Shown one piece after another: positions 1 to 11,600 of a stretch of DNA of 64,000 nt. The position numbers and the translations under genes were made by a program. This stretch comes from Rebecca billardiae RCC1528. Lineage: Eukaryota; Haptophyta. Under the pieces are notes generated by a model. It did no database searches and was not told the DNA's origin. It saw nothing but the letters and a program-made list of their open reading frames with translations. Within the stretch, counting starts at the first letter, position 1, and every line of letters starts with the position of its first letter. The stretch lies in the NCBI GenBank assembly GCA_965240325.2, contig OZ251223.1:682001-746000 (forward strand). The letters run 5' to 3'.

Positions 1-238
1 TCTTCAATCTTGATTCCTTTGATCACGTCATTCTCAATTTAGCGATTCAACTGTGAAAACGACGACGACGGACCGCCGTCAGTTAGACACCCAAAAATCA
101 TTTGTTGTGCGTGGATTTTCATTATTCCTTTTCGGAGTCCGGCCCGGCTTCGGTAGCCGCCGCCGTCGCCCTGCTCGAGCTCGTCAGCTCGCACGACGCT
201 GGCGCGGTGCCGGCCCCACACGAGCACGGCGCGAGCTC

Positions 239-1240
239 ATGACGGTGCGCACGCCGAACGGCAAGGCCGTGTCATCGCTCAAGGTGGCAGAACTGCGCGC
301 CGAGCTCAAGAGCTTAGGGCTTCCCACAGATGGGCTCAAAGCCGTGCTCGCCGGTCGCCTGGAAGAGGCGCTCACCAGCAGCGCACAAGAGCTGGCTGCG
401 GCGGCCCCCGAGCCCACTTCAGCTCCCGTGCCGGCGGCCGTGGACGCAAGTCGTGGTGCTGTCACCACCACGCCCGACAAAAAGCCGGCTGCCGAGGAGA
501 AGGGGCGGCGCAGCTCCCGCGGCTCGGCGCGCAAGTCCGCGCCTGATGCTGACAAGGGCACGGCCACGCTGCAACCGGCAGCTGCACCTGCAGCGGCAGA
601 CTCGGCGCCACCGAGTCACGCCGCGTCGGCAGTACCCGCTGAGGCCGCACCAGCAGCACCAACGCCAGCCAAGGCCCCGCCCTCGCAGCCCGCGGCTGAG
701 CGCCCCGCGACCGAATCGGCCGTGGCCGCGCAGCCGCACCGGGCGCAGGAGCCAGCAGATGGGACTGCCGTCCCAAGCATGAGCTCGGAACCAGCTGCCG
801 TGCCCTCGCAGGCTGCCCCTGCCGCTGCGATGACCAAGAAAGTGCCTGCTCCGGCTTCCGAGCCCACGGCGGCGCAGCCGCAGCCCGGCACGACGGGCAG
901 CAAGCGCCCAGCACCTGCGGCGGCAGGAGCTCCGGATGCAGCCATGCCGGCGGCGGCGTCAGACTGGGTGACGCAGTGGGACCCGAAACATGGGTGCGTC
1001 TACTACTTCAACACGCGCACCAAGGAGAGCACGTGGGCGGCCCCGCCGACGCTCGCCCCACCCGGCGCTGGCGCAGGACACGTGAGCCAGCCTCCGCAGC
1101 TCCCGGCCCCGCCTCCGCAGCCGGCACCGAAACGAGCACGCGCGGATGCTGCGCATGGGAAGCCGGCGTCGGAGGAGTATCGCGAGAGCTTCCGCGAGTA
1201 CATGGCGAGATACCAGGCATCGCTCGCAGAACGCAGCTAG
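239..1240 (+). CDS. SAP and WW domain protein
   Basis: Intronless 333-residue protein from the ATG at 239; the frame is open upstream to 53 but without an ATG. Residues 13-46 look like a SAP motif (SLKVAELRAELKSLGLP, then a GR(L)E helix), a DNA/RNA-binding helix-turn-helix found in nuclear proteins. Residues 241-270 form a WW domain with W243, the aromatic triplet YYF at 255-257, W266 and a following proline; WW domains bind proline-rich ligands. The roughly 190 residues between them are Ala/Pro-rich and low complexity. A short charged helix (EEYRESFREYMARY) closes the protein. SAP plus WW suggests a nuclear RNA-processing or transcription adaptor, by inference only. It converges with the minus-strand gene ending at 1809. 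Confidence 0.75.
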   Translation: MTVRTPNGKAVSSLKVAELRAELKSLGLPTDGLKAVLAGRLEEALTSSAQELAAAAPEPTSAPVPAAVDASRGAVTTTPDKKPAAEEKGRRSSRGSARKSAPDADKGTATLQPAAAPAAADSAPPSHAASAVPAEAAPAAPTPAKAPPSQPAAERPATESAVAAQPHRAQEPADGTAVPSMSSEPAAVPSQAAPAAAMTKKVPAPASEPTAAQPQPGTTGSKRPAPAAAGAPDAAMPAAASDWVTQWDPKHGCVYYFNTRTKESTWAAPPTLAPPGAGAGHVSQPPQLPAPPPQPAPKRARADAAHGKPASEEYRESFREYMARYQASLAERS

Positions 1241-1808
1241 GAACTGGCTGGCGCTCGCGTCTCCCTGTCTGCAGCTCCCCCGTGATCTCCGGTGCAGCGG
1301 GGCTGCGACCGCCACATCACACCTGGGAACGCGCGCATTTCAAAACGCACTCGTCCCACGTCCTCCCTCCTTTTCGCGCGTGCTCCTCGTGTCCATAGCC
1401 GCCCAACCTGGGACCGGTGGGCAGATTGGCGCCCACGACTCGCACGTGACTCTGGCAGCCGCGACCGTGCGCAGCGGCCACCGGACACCATGCGTCCGAA
1501 GGCTCTGACTGCCTGACTCTTCTGCGCCGTGGCCTGCGGGATCGCGGAGAGCCGGAGAGCCCGGAGACGTCAGTCAGACGCGGCGCAGGTAGTCGGTCAA
1601 TGCCGTCAATGTGATCGATCACCGTCACTGAGCTCAGGCACGCATCAGACATCAATCAGTCTGTTCTCAGACATCACGTGACTCACGTAGACGTAGTTCA
1701 GATTAAATAAGTTCACGTAGTAGTAATAAGCTACCGCGATCAAATATATATATATATATCAATATTATGATGATGATGATCATCCGGCCTCAATTATTAT
1801 TATTAATA
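1241..1808. other. Intergenic region between convergent genes
   Basis: These 568 bases separate two convergent genes and should hold both 3' untranslated regions. The left half is GC-rich and the right half turns AT-rich, with a short AT run near 1746-1760 and an ATG/GAT run near 1767-1781. No conserved coding sequence or RNA gene was recognised. Confidence 0.4.
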
Positions 1809-3026
1809 TTAACCGTCGGCGTCGGAATCGGGCGAATCGGCGTCGTCGTCACCGCGATGCCGACGTGTGCGGCGGTGGCGCTCATGATGGTGATGATGTC
1901 TCCTGCGGCTGTCATCGTCGGCCGCCTCAGCGCTCGTCGCATCATCATCGCTGTCCATGTCGAATCGGCCGGTAGCATTGCCGAGCTGCGAAAGAGGCGG
2001 TGACGGTGGTGGTGGTGTCTCAAGAATGCCGTCGAAGGAGCCCGTCTTGTTGCCTCCTTCGACGTTTGGTGGTCGGTCTTCCGCGCCATCTGGCGAAGAC
2101 GTGCGCGCGTGCCGTGTGCCCAGCATGACGACGACGAGGATGCCACCCAGGATGATGCACAGCACGGTGCAAGCCACAACCACGAGGCCGATGCGTCTCG
2201 ACCGTTTCACGGTCGAGCCCCTGCGGCTGCGCTGCTTGAGACCGCTGGTGCCCTGTCGCCTCAGCTTGCGCTTCGTGTCACCACCCGGCCCTTCACTCCG
2301 TGGCGAAGGCGCGGAGAGCTCGACCCCTCGACTCGCGGGTGCCGTCTTTTGCAGCTGGGCCTCCTCATCCTCACCACCCTCGTGTTCAGGCCCCCCATCG
2401 GCACCCGGCGCCGTCCATGTTGGCGCCGGCAACGCCGCAGACGCCACCGAGCTCGAGGAGGCTGGTGTGTGCATCATCTGAGCCGGCACCCCAGTGGCCT
2501 CCGGGGACGCCGCGCCCAGGTCGTCGATGGCTGGCAGGGGAGGGCGCGCACTGGACGTCACGGAAGCGTCTGGCTCGGCCCATGCCGACACCCGCAAGGC
2601 CTCCGACGCTTTGGGATGCTCGGACGTCGGCGTGTGCATTGGCCTCGGGGTCTCAGGTGCATTCCGGAGCTCGGGGCTGGGCCGGGCGTGCATGGCGGAC
2701 CGGCTAGTGACAATGGGTGCGGGGCTCAATCCTTGCAGCGCGTCCAGCCGCTGCGCGAGCTCCAGTGCTTCGCACTGCTCGTCCATGCGGATCGCCCGTC
2801 GCTCGAGCTCGGGGAGGTCACCCTCTTTCTCCCGCAGCTCGTCGAGCAGCGCATGTGCGCGAGCGCGCAGCGTGTGCACTTGTCTCGAGACTGACGCCTT
2901 GGAGGCACCATCTGGCGTGGACGTCACCTTCAGCATGTCGGCGCGCGCGATGAGCGCCAGAATGTGCTCTTCGATGAGGCCGAGTGAGCGCCTGCGATAA
3001 TCGGTGGGGACGAGGCGAGCAGCCAT
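1809..3026 (-). CDS. Single-pass membrane protein with N-terminal coiled coil
   Basis: 405 residues from the ATG at 3026; the open frame further upstream begins with a less plausible leader. Residues 10-95 are helical and charged with heptad-like leucines, probably a coiled coil. Residues 100-270 are low complexity and rich in Ser/Pro/Ala. A basic stretch (KRKLRR, then KRSRR) precedes one clear membrane segment at about 279-302. The 100-residue tail beyond it carries two N-glycosylation sequons (NKT, NAT), a proline run, a histidine run and an Asp-rich end, so I place it in the lumen or outside the cell with the coiled coil in the cytosol. The layout recalls type II or tail-anchored trafficking proteins (SNARE-like), but no SNARE motif is certain. 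Function unknown. Confidence 0.65.
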   Translation of the reverse strand: MAARLVPTDYRRRSLGLIEEHILALIARADMLKVTSTPDGASKASVSRQVHTLRARAHALLDELREKEGDLPELERRAIRMDEQCEALELAQRLDALQGLSPAPIVTSRSAMHARPSPELRNAPETPRPMHTPTSEHPKASEALRVSAWAEPDASVTSSARPPLPAIDDLGAASPEATGVPAQMMHTPASSSSVASAALPAPTWTAPGADGGPEHEGGEDEEAQLQKTAPASRGVELSAPSPRSEGPGGDTKRKLRRQGTSGLKQRSRRGSTVKRSRRIGLVVVACTVLCIILGGILVVVMLGTRHARTSSPDGAEDRPPNVEGGNKTGSFDGILETPPPPSPPLSQLGNATGRFDMDSDDDATSAEAADDDSRRRHHHHHERHRRTRRHRGDDDADSPDSDADG

Positions 3027-3715
3027 GTTCAAAAGTGGGACGGGACGGTGGGAATCCGCATACCGGGCCGCCGCCCCGGCCGGTAAAACCAAACAAAAAA
3101 GATGAGGAGCCCCGCACTCGATCAACGGTCACCGTCGTCGTCGGCAGGACCACCATGTCCCTTGGTGAGCAGGACCATGCAAAGCCATGGACTGGGACTG
3201 TTAGGTCGCACCGGCGGCGATGGCAGTATGGCACGGTGTGAGCCTTGATAGAATACTGCTGCTGAATGCCGCTGACGGCCCGTCACTGCCGATCACCGGT
3301 CAGGCGGCGAGGCAGGAAGGCAGGCGGAGCCGTTCTGGCACGTAGACGGCCCCGGGCATCGCCGCCCGCCGTCATCGGGGGCCACGCGCCGACACGCCGC
3401 GCCGTGCGCGATCTGCGGTGCGACAGGCGACGGCTGATCGGTCGACCGGGCCACCGCGAGCTGTGTGAGAGTGCAAAAGGTATGGTCGCCAGCCGGACCT
3501 CCCATGCGTGAGAGCTGGCTGGGACAAGTGTCGCATATCCACAATGCCAACTGCGCTGCGACCATCGCCACGGTGTCCGATCGTGATTGCTGTGGGCAGA
3601 ATGGCCTCGCGATCGAGCCAACGCGCAGCCGAGCGCGGCGGTCTGCCGCCGCGTGTGCCATCAGCACAGCGCGCGCGTGCGCGCTGCCGAGTGGTGGCCA
3701 TCAGAGAGACCGCGC
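3027..3715. other. Intergenic region upstream of the membrane protein gene
   Basis: 689 bases between the start of the minus-strand membrane-protein gene and the stop codon of PMPCA, also minus strand. It should contain the PMPCA 3' UTR (right side) and the promoter and leader of the next gene (left side). Open frames here are short and have no family resemblance. Confidence 0.35.
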
Positions 3716-5648
3716 CTAACTCAAGTTCTTGGCGATGAGGTCGTACCGCGGCACGGCGGTGATGTCGCCGTGCACGACAATCGTCGGCGGCGACTTGAGC
3801 ATGCGCTTGGCGACGTCCGAGAGCTTCTCCGGCGTGACGGCCTGGATCTGCTTGCACAGCTCGTCCGGATCGATGCGCTTGCCGTACGTGGCGACCTGCC
3901 GGCCGATGTCCTCGAAGAGGATCGACGAGCTCTCCAGGTTCATGTGCAGCGACGTCATGAGCTGGTTCTTGGCGCGCTTCACCTCGTCCGCAGCAAATGG
4001 CTTGCTGCCCATCGCCGCCAGCTCCTCGACGAGCACCGACGTGAGCGAGCCGATGTTGGCCGACGGCGCGGTGCCGTGCAAGAGGAAGAGGCCAGAGTCC
4101 GAGTGCACCGAGTTGGCCGTCGACGCGTTCATCGCGTACGGGTACTTGTTCAGCACGTTGAGGTAGAGGCGCGAGAACATGCCCTTGCCTGCGCACGCAC
4201 ATCGCGCAGCGGCGCGCACGGAGCACGCATGAGCCATCGGTGTGGGCAGGGCCGGGCCGCCGCCGCGCGCTGCCGCCGCACGGATCGCGGGCGCCCGCGC
4301 GAGGCGCGCAGGCTGCGGTCGCGGCGGCGCGCGCGTACCCGGACCACCCGCGGAGAAGGAAGCCCCGCCGCCCATGAGCATGTTGAGCACGCACACCGGG
4401 ACGAAGTCCGGGTCGTTCCACCCGACGCCCTCCAGGCCGACGCTGCGCGCACGGGTGGCGTGGAGCCAGGGCGCGCGCGCAGGTTGGGGTGCGGGCCCGA
4501 GGGTGACGGGGCGTGCGCGGCGCGCGGCGGAGCGGCGGGGCATGGCGACGCGAGAAATACGCACCCGACGTGCGTCAAGCCCGTCTCGGCGACCGCGCGG
4601 TACTCGCCCCCGCTGTACGTCGACTTGGGGGCCGGCGCTGGCGCCGAGCCCTTGGGCACCGAGCCAAAGGCTGCCTCGGCCGCTTTCACGAGCTCGGCGT
4701 GTTCGACGCCGGCGGCGGCGAGCACCATGTTGGCCGGCGTGTAGTGCGCCTCCATGAAGCCGCCCAGCACGTCCGGCGTGAGCTGCCCCAGCCCCTTGGC
4801 CGAGCACATGAGCGGCATGCCCAGCCCGCCGCCCGAGTAGCCCGCCGTGTGCGCCTTCTCCGTGAGCAGCAGCTGCGGGTTCTCGACGAGGTCGGCGATG
4901 TCGTTCGCGTAGAAGGCCTTCTTCTCGGCGAGCTCCCACTCCACGAAGTTCCCCTCGAGCGTGGTCTCGGCGAGCATCTCCACGAGGTCCTTGGCGTTCG
5001 GCTTGAGCGCCATGGCGGAGTAGATCATCTGCTCGCGGCCCGCAGTCGCGTGCACCTGCGCACCGATCGCCTCAATGTCGCGCACCATCTTGAAGTGGGA
5101 CCTGCTGCCCGTGCTCTGCGCGGCGCGGCGGCGCGGGGGTGCGACGGGGTCCCACCAAGGCACAGATGCTCAGCTGGCCGTCGGGGGGCGCGGATCCGGC
5201 CAAGAGCACGCGTGCAAGCGCTTCGGAGCGTCGCGCGAATCGGCCCGTGCGCCGCGCCGCGTACCGTGAACGCCATGAGCTGCAGCATGTACGACGCGCC
5301 CGAGTTGGCCGGCGTCTCGAAGCGGGAGCCGGTGTTGACCACCACGCCCACCGTCGCGACCGCCGAGGTGTCTGCCTGGCTCACCACCTTGAGGCCATTG
5401 GGCAGCGTCGTCACCTGCGTCTTTGGCGTGGGGATCAGGCCCTGCGGCGCCGGAGTCGAGTTGTCCTCGAACAGAGGCACGTTGAGTGGCGTGCCCGGCA
5501 CCTGTGCCAGCTCCGGAGCCCCCCAGGCCCACCGCCGCGCCGCTGGCGCCGCTGCTGCGCGCAGCGCGTGCGCTCGGCCAAGCTGCAGAGCCATCGATCC
5601 CCGAGGTGCCACACTTCGCAGTCGGGCGCCGAGACACCAATGACGCAT
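3716..5648 (-). CDS. PMPCA: Mitochondrial processing peptidase alpha subunit
   Basis: Four exons by phase matching: 5648-5265, 5115-4565, 4442-4339 and 4188-3716, giving 503 residues, normal for the family. Introns are 149, 122 and 150 nt with donors GTACGC, GTGCGT and GTACGC. The protein is M16-type and lacks the HxxEH zinc motif (the region reads SYMLQLMAFT), as expected for the non-catalytic alpha subunit. The diagnostic glycine-rich loop, MGGGASFSAGGPGKGM, lies at about 335-350 and is assembled across the last intron; in the family it captures presequences for the catalytic beta subunit in the mitochondrial matrix. The N-terminus is rich in Arg/Ala and resembles a mitochondrial presequence. 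A second possible start is the ATG at 5594. It is head-to-head with the secreted-protein gene at 5763. Confidence 0.93.
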
Positions 5649-5762
5649 CCGGACTCATCAGGGCTTCCGGATCATCCCGAAAGCATCGGACTTTCATACT
5701 TCACGGCCAGCCACGGCCGGCGATGGCGGCCTCGTGCTGACGTGGACAGTGGTGGCTGGGAA
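5649..5762. promoter_or_regulatory. Shared upstream region of PMPCA and the 5763 gene
   Basis: Only 114 bp separate the start codons of two divergent genes, so both core promoters and 5' leaders must lie here or overlap the coding sequence. No TATA-like box was identified. The assignment rests on geometry only. Confidence 0.4.
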
Positions 5763-6683
5763 ATGAATCCTCGAGCACGGCTCGTGCTCGTGCTCGCGTG
5801 GCTGTACGCCCCTGCGTGCTCCCCGTCGGCCCGGGGCGTGCTTTCCATCGCTCACCCGTCGGCCGGGGAGACTCTCCACTACGCGGCAGGCTCAAGGTCG
5901 CTCAACGTGTCCCTCCAGTACGAGTATGAGCTCGTCGCGTTGCCGACCGCGCCTCTGCGTGTGTGCATCGAGCTGCAGCGCGCGCAGGCCGCGCACGACT
6001 TCGCGTGGTTTGCAGAGGGCTGCTTCGAGACGACCCAGCCTATCACGCTCCTGCTCCCGTCGTCGCCTGCCACGTTCCGCATCCACGCCGCCCTTGCTGA
6101 CGACAGCATCGATCCCCTGGCGCGCACGACGGTCGACTTCACTGTTGCGCCCGTCCCTCCGTTCGAGCCGGCGTACGGATGGCGACCAGTGCCGCCGGGT
6201 GCCGGCGTCCCTGCTGGCCTCGACGTGCGCATGCACCTGAGCGGCGAGGGATCCGAGGCGAAGATCCCCGAGCCCTTCAGGCTGCAGCTCAGCCTGGACG
6301 CGCCTGTCCAGGGCATCTTCCGACACGACGTGCACCGGCACACGACGGTCCATCAGCTGCTCGACGCGCTCGACGAGTTCGCCAAGAAGCGGCGGGAACG
6401 TCACCCGAGCGAGTCCGCGACGCCTTTCTGCTCTGAGCTGCTTCTTGCGAGTGGCGACGGAGCTCATCCGCATGGCGCCCACGCCAGCGCCGCGAGCGGC
6501 GGCTCTGATGTCGATGCGGCATGGATCCCGCTGCTCGAAGCCGCGACCGCGGAGGAGCTGGAGTTGTTCACGCTGCAAGAGAGGCTGCGCGTGCGCTGGC
6601 ATGCGTGCGCACCAAGCAGCGGGGGCACGTCCATTGCTGCCCACTCGCAGGCACACCCTCATCAAATGCCAGTCGAGCTGTGA
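5763..6683 (+). CDS. Predicted secreted protein of unknown function
   Basis: 306 residues from the ATG at 5763. The frame is open further upstream, but that part overlaps PMPCA exon 1 on the other strand. The first 25 residues (basic start, then LVLVLAWLYAPACSPS) look like a signal peptide. The body begins with a region resembling a beta-sandwich (alternating SLQYEYELVALP and PLRVCIELQ stretches) and later has a charged helix (LLDALDEFAKKRRER). No family was recognised and no second membrane segment is visible. Codon use resembles the neighbours. It probably acts in the secretory pathway or outside the cell. Confidence 0.6.
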   Translation: MNPRARLVLVLAWLYAPACSPSARGVLSIAHPSAGETLHYAAGSRSLNVSLQYEYELVALPTAPLRVCIELQRAQAAHDFAWFAEGCFETTQPITLLLPSSPATFRIHAALADDSIDPLARTTVDFTVAPVPPFEPAYGWRPVPPGAGVPAGLDVRMHLSGEGSEAKIPEPFRLQLSLDAPVQGIFRHDVHRHTTVHQLLDALDEFAKKRRERHPSESATPFCSELLLASGDGAHPHGAHASAASGGSDVDAAWIPLLEAATAEELELFTLQERLRVRWHACAPSSGGTSIAAHSQAHPHQMPVEL

Positions 6684-6706
6684 CGATTGACTTACTATAT
6701 ATATAT

Positions 6707-7434
6707 GTCTAGCCGTCCTCGTGAACGCCGACGCCAACTGCTGGCCGAAGGTGGGCACGCCGCCTGGCATGTCGATGCCGAGGCGGCTGCGTGTGTTCCT
6801 ACTCAGTGGGATTTACGTGTCCTCATGCCTTGGCGAGCGGCAGCAGATGCGGTGGGCATGCCGCTCGCCGTCGACGAGACGCGGTGCGTGAGTGATCCCG
6901 CGCGGACGTCCGCTGACGGAAGGCTGAGCGCCTGCGGACTCGTCGACTGAACCTCCACCTGACCGCCCGGGAGCAGCACTGCCGGGGACCTAACCTGAAA
7001 AACCCAATCGTGTTGGGAGGCAGGGGGTCACATGAGCCCTAAGTGCAGCGCCGCAAGACCGGGCGGTCGGACGGCGGGTGTTGTGATCCCGCCGCCCGAG
7101 CACCAGACCAACGGGCCCTGGGTGGGCGGGTTGCCGAAAGATGTTGGTCGGTGCACGCGACGCGCCACCCGCGTGCGAGCCGCCGCCGCCGGCGACGCAG
7201 GACGAGCTTGGCTGGAGCCATCTCGCACGCCGCGCCTGGCGAAGCAGGCGGCAGAGGCCGGCGCCGGAAACCGATCTCCTCGGCAGAAAGAACAACCCGG
7301 ACAGACTGTTTGTCCGGGAGCAGCGCCCTTTGAGGCGATGGTCTGGTAGAGGGCGATGTGGCTGATGAGCGGCGCTGGCGCCCGGCGTTCTTGTCGTCCT
7401 CTTAGACAATCAGTTATTGTACCAATAACCCCAC
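6707..7434. mobile_element. Repeat cassette, copy 1 (A1-spacer 1-B1)
   Basis: First of two head-to-tail units. It has module A (6707-6900), a spacer (6901-7129) and module B (7130-7434). Modules A and B recur in the second unit with no differences I could see, but the spacers differ. The outer end of A starts GTCTAG and reads GAACGCCG about 16 bases in. The complement of the B end at 7407 starts GTCTAAG and also reads GAACGCCG, followed by a similar CGCCA segment, so the unit appears bounded by imperfect terminal inverted repeats. An AT run abuts the left end. No transposase is encoded. It is interpreted as a non-autonomous element. Confidence 0.6.
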
Positions 7435-8452
7435 GTCTAGCCGTCCTCGTGAACGCCGACGCCAACTGCTGGCCGAAGGTGGGCACGCCGCCTGGCATGT
7501 CGATGCCGAGGCGGCTGCGTGTGTTCCTACTCAGTGGGATTTACGTGTCCTCATGCCTTGGCGAGCGGCAGCAGATGCGGTGGGCATGCCGCTCGCCGTC
7601 GACGAGACGCGGTGCGTGAGTGATCCCGTTTCATGGTGTGTTGGGGAGCACCGCGTGGAGGAGCATCCCATTGAGCGATGGGAAGGAAAGGGGCAAGGCA
7701 CGTGTGAGTCGCGCACGCACGAGGGCCGGCCAGCGGGGGCTGGGCAGGTGGGGCAGTGCGAGTGAGACGGAACCCGAATAGGAGAGACAGCAGGCAGCCG
7801 GCCCCGCGGGCGCGGCGCTGCGGAAGCAGGAGAAGGCTAGACGGCCTTTGCGGATGCTGTGAACGGCCCGCGGGTGCGCACGGGGCCCGGCGCGCGGTGT
7901 GCCGCCAGCGGTCCTTGTGTAGGAGCCGGCTGGCGTTGGCACCGGGGCGATCCCGAGGCAGGGCGGGAGAGATGGAGCAGCGATCCGCGTGGGGGCGCAC
8001 CCACGGAGGAGGAGGCATGTGGCGAAGAGGGAACGGTGCGATCGGGGCGGGTGCGGAAGAGCCACAGGGTGCGCACGCACACAGAGAGAGAAGAGGCGGT
8101 GGCCCGAAGCGCGAGGGGGCGCGATGCGGAGCGTTGCTTACCGCCGAGTTGCCGAAAGATGTTGGTCGGTGCACGCGACGCGCCACCCGCGTGCGAGCCG
8201 CCGCCGCCGGCGACGCAGGACGAGCTTGGCTGGAGCCATCTCGCACGCCGCGCCTGGCGAAGCAGGCGGCAGAGGCCGGCGCCGGAAACCGATCTCCTCG
8301 GCAGAAAGAACAACCCGGACAGACTGTTTGTCCGGGAGCAGCGCCCTTTGAGGCGATGGTCTGGTAGAGGGCGATGTGGCTGATGAGCGGCGCTGGCGCC
8401 CGGCGTTCTTGTCGTCCTCTTAGACAATCAGTTATTGTACCAATAACCCCAC
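7435..8452. mobile_element. Repeat cassette, copy 2 (A2-spacer 2-B2)
   Basis: Second unit, directly abutting the first. Module A2 (7435-7628, 194 bp) matches 6707-6900 and module B2 (8148-8452, 305 bp) matches 7130-7434. The 519-bp spacer (7629-8147) is unrelated by eye to the 229-bp spacer of copy 1. Open frames inside are fragmentary and unlike known proteins. Identical modules point to recent duplication or gene conversion, while unlike spacers point to replacement of the interior. Confidence 0.6.
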
Positions 8453-8664
8453 ATACAGTCGTTGCATTCGTGACCGCGTTACGACGATCCTATACGACGA
8501 CGTCGTAGCTTACGCAATGCCGCCGTACCTCTAAGCTACACGACACAATAGTGATCGATCGTCATCAGGCGCGAATAATGGTGAATTCATGACGACAGTC
8601 GCGGCATCATCACATCTGCTGTCATCGGGCGCCTCCTGGCCAGCCTGCTGCTGCTCCGAGTCCG

Positions 8665-11600
8665 TCAATCACCCGCGCCATCCGCTGCGCCCGCTGAGAC
8701 GGCGTCGCCGGTGCCACGGTACACACCTGGGTGGTGGTGCGAGGCGCTCGGCGTGGGCGGTGTGACGGTGGCCTCGACGCCAGCGAGGGACGGGCGGCGC
8801 GCGTCGGCGTCCGACGAGTCTGCCGGTGACGCGACCACCTCCACGTCGCTCGAGCCGCCTGGCATCCTGCCGCTCTCGCTGTCGTCCGCGCCAGCGGCGG
8901 CGGCCTCGGCGGCAGCCCCAGCGCTGCCGCCGTCGCGTCGGCCACTGTGGATGGCGCTGTCGTCGTCGCCGCCGAGGTTGATACGCTCGATGGACCCGCT
9001 GCTCGCCGCTGGGTGCACTCGCTGGTGCATCGGCTCGACGTCATGACTGCCGCGCCTCACGCCCACCGCGCGGTGCGTCCAGCGGCGAAGCGCGGCCGGC
9101 ACCCGCTGGAGCCAGCCGAGGAGTGCGCCCGTGCCGCGCGCCGGTGGCGGGCGGCCCGCGCCAGGAGCGCCGCTGGCACGGGCGTCCGCCCCCACGACGT
9201 CGGGCGCGCTGGGCTCGGCGGTGCCCCACGCGGGCCTGCCGCCGGGCGGGGGCGCTGGCCGAGCGCCACCGCCGCCGCTGCCGCCGCCGCCGTGCGCGGC
9301 GCGGCCGCCCGGCCTCGCGCGCCCGCGCTCGCTCGGCACTCCAGGCTCGGACGCTGTGTCGTCGTCTGCCACGAGCCGAGCGCCGAGCTCCAGCGCGTAC
9401 TCGGAAGCCGTCTTGGGCACGGTCGGCTCGGCGGGCGCGCGGTGCGCGTGCTCCTGCCTGCCGCTCGAGCACGCGCTCGAGTGCGAGCTCAGCCCGCCCG
9501 CGCTCGGCACGTGCGGCGGCGGCAGGTACGTACTCAGCAGATACTCCTCTGTGAGCGCGGCGGGCGCGGCGCCCGCGGCGACGTCGGCGGCAATCTGCCG
9601 CAGCGCGCGCTCGAGCGCGCCCGCCTCCCCGCGCTCGGCCGCCCTCCGCGCCGCGCCGTCGCTACCCATGCTCTTGGCGGACGAGGTGACCGCCAGCTTG
9701 GTGAACTCGTCCGTCTCGCGCCTGCGCAGGAAGAGCTGCTCCTCCCACTTGGAGGTGCGGTCGTGCGCAAGCTCAAAGGTGTGCGCGGACGCGTCGGCGC
9801 CGCCGGGCTCGGAGCGCAGCCGCTTCCACCACGGCAGGAAGTCGTCGAAGGAGATGGCGCCGTCGCCGTCGACGTCGAGCTGCTCGAACGCCTCGCGCAG
9901 CCGGCGGCGCGACACCTCGACGCCCAGCTTCGTCAGCACCGCCGCGAGCTCGAATCTCGAGATCGCGCCAGATCCGTCCGAGTCGAAGGTGTTGAACACG
10001 CGCCGCACCTCCCAGTCTGAGAACCACGATGCGTATTCCTCGAAGCCGATCGAGCCGGAGGCGTCGGCGTCGAGCTCGTGCAGCGCGAGCGCGAGCTCCT
10101 CCTCCGTGAGCGTCGAGCCCACCGCCGCCATCAGCGCGCCCAGCTCCTTCGCCTCGATGGTGCCCGAGCCATCCGCGTCGAACCTTCGAAACACTTTGCC
10201 CAGACCGTGACGCTGCCACCACGGCAGGAACTCGGCGAATGAGATCAGCCCGTCGCTGTCCGTGTCGAGCTGCGCGAGGAGCGCCTCGAGCTCGTGCGGC
10301 GCGAGCCGCTCGCCCAGGTCGGCGAGCAGCGAGCCGAGCTCCGCGGCGGACACCGTCTCCGAGCCGTCCTTGTCGTACCGCTCGAACAAGCGGCGCACGC
10401 CGTCCGAGAGCTGCACGACGAAGGACTCGGCGCCGACGCCGGACGCTCGGTGCAGCGCCTCGCGCTCAAAGAGCGGCGAGAGGAGCGAGCGCCGGCCCGC
10501 GCCGCCGCCCGCGCCCGCGCTCTGCCGCTCCGCCTCGACCGAGTAGATCTCGAGCACGAGCGCGGCGAGCAGCGAGAGCACGATCGCGTTGGTGAGCAGC
10601 ACGAACGTGACGAGGTACACCCACGTCAGGAAGCGATCGGCCGGTCCGCCGCCGTCGAGCGCGTCGGTGAGCTCGGGCCAGTTGGCCGCGAGGACGAGCT
10701 GGAGCAGGGTGACGCCGCCGAGCAGCGCGTTGTCGAAGCCCGGGCACCACGCGCCGCACACGGCGCGCGCGCCCTCGTCGTGCTGCGCCCGTCCGTGGAA
10801 CGCCTCGAGCCCGACCGCCAGATATGCCGAGAAGAGGATCAGAATGGTCGCCAGCACGGTCATGATCACGGGGCGCATCTGCAGGAAGGTGCGCGTGAGC
10901 ACGCGCAGCTTGTGCGAGTGCGAGAAGAGCGAGAACGCGCGGATCGAGCGCAGCACGCGCAGCGTGCGCAGCGCGCGCGCCGAGCCGGGCGCGAGCTGCC
11001 CGCCCTCCGCCACCGCGGCGAGCGCCTGCGAGACCACGAGCGTGACGATGGACGCGAGGACGATGGCGCAGTCCATCCGGTTCCACAGGTCGGAGAAGAA
11101 GCCGTGCACGGAGTGCGCGCCCATCTTGAGGCCCATCTCCACGGAGAACCACGCGACGAACGCCACGTCGATCGCGTCGTACGTGCCGGGCGCCGCCCAC
11201 GCGCGCGCCTCGCGGTGCGCCTGGAGCGCGAGCACGCACACATACAGGAGGATGGAGCCGAGCGTGACGCGCTCAAAGGCAGACGTCTCGACGAGCCGGC
11301 GCAGCGCGGGCGCGTGCGCGCGCAGCCACGGGAAGCGCTTGAGGAGCGCGTGCGGCGAGCCGGGCCGCACGCGCAGCAGCAGCACGTCGCTCAGCTTGAT
11401 GAACTCCTGCGCGGTCAGCACGTTGTCGCCGTCCGAGTCGAGCAGCTTGTAGAGCACGGAGCGCTCGAGCGTACTGCGCTGCGGCTGCACCGACTCGGCG
11501 AGCTTGCCAAACTCGGCGTACGAGATGGCGCCCGAGTCGTCCTCGTCGACCAGCGCGAAGGACAGGAGCAGGCACCGCCGCTCGACCATCTTCTCCTCGA

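Noticed and set aside
53-238. N-terminal extension of the SAP/WW gene to position 53
   Set aside because: The codon at 53 is GTG and the extra residues are Arg-rich without a conserved feature; the ATG at 239 is directly upstream of the SAP motif.
5139-5762. N-terminal extension of the secreted protein gene at 5763
   Set aside because: It would overlap PMPCA exon 1 and intron 1 on the other strand and would bury the clear signal peptide internally.
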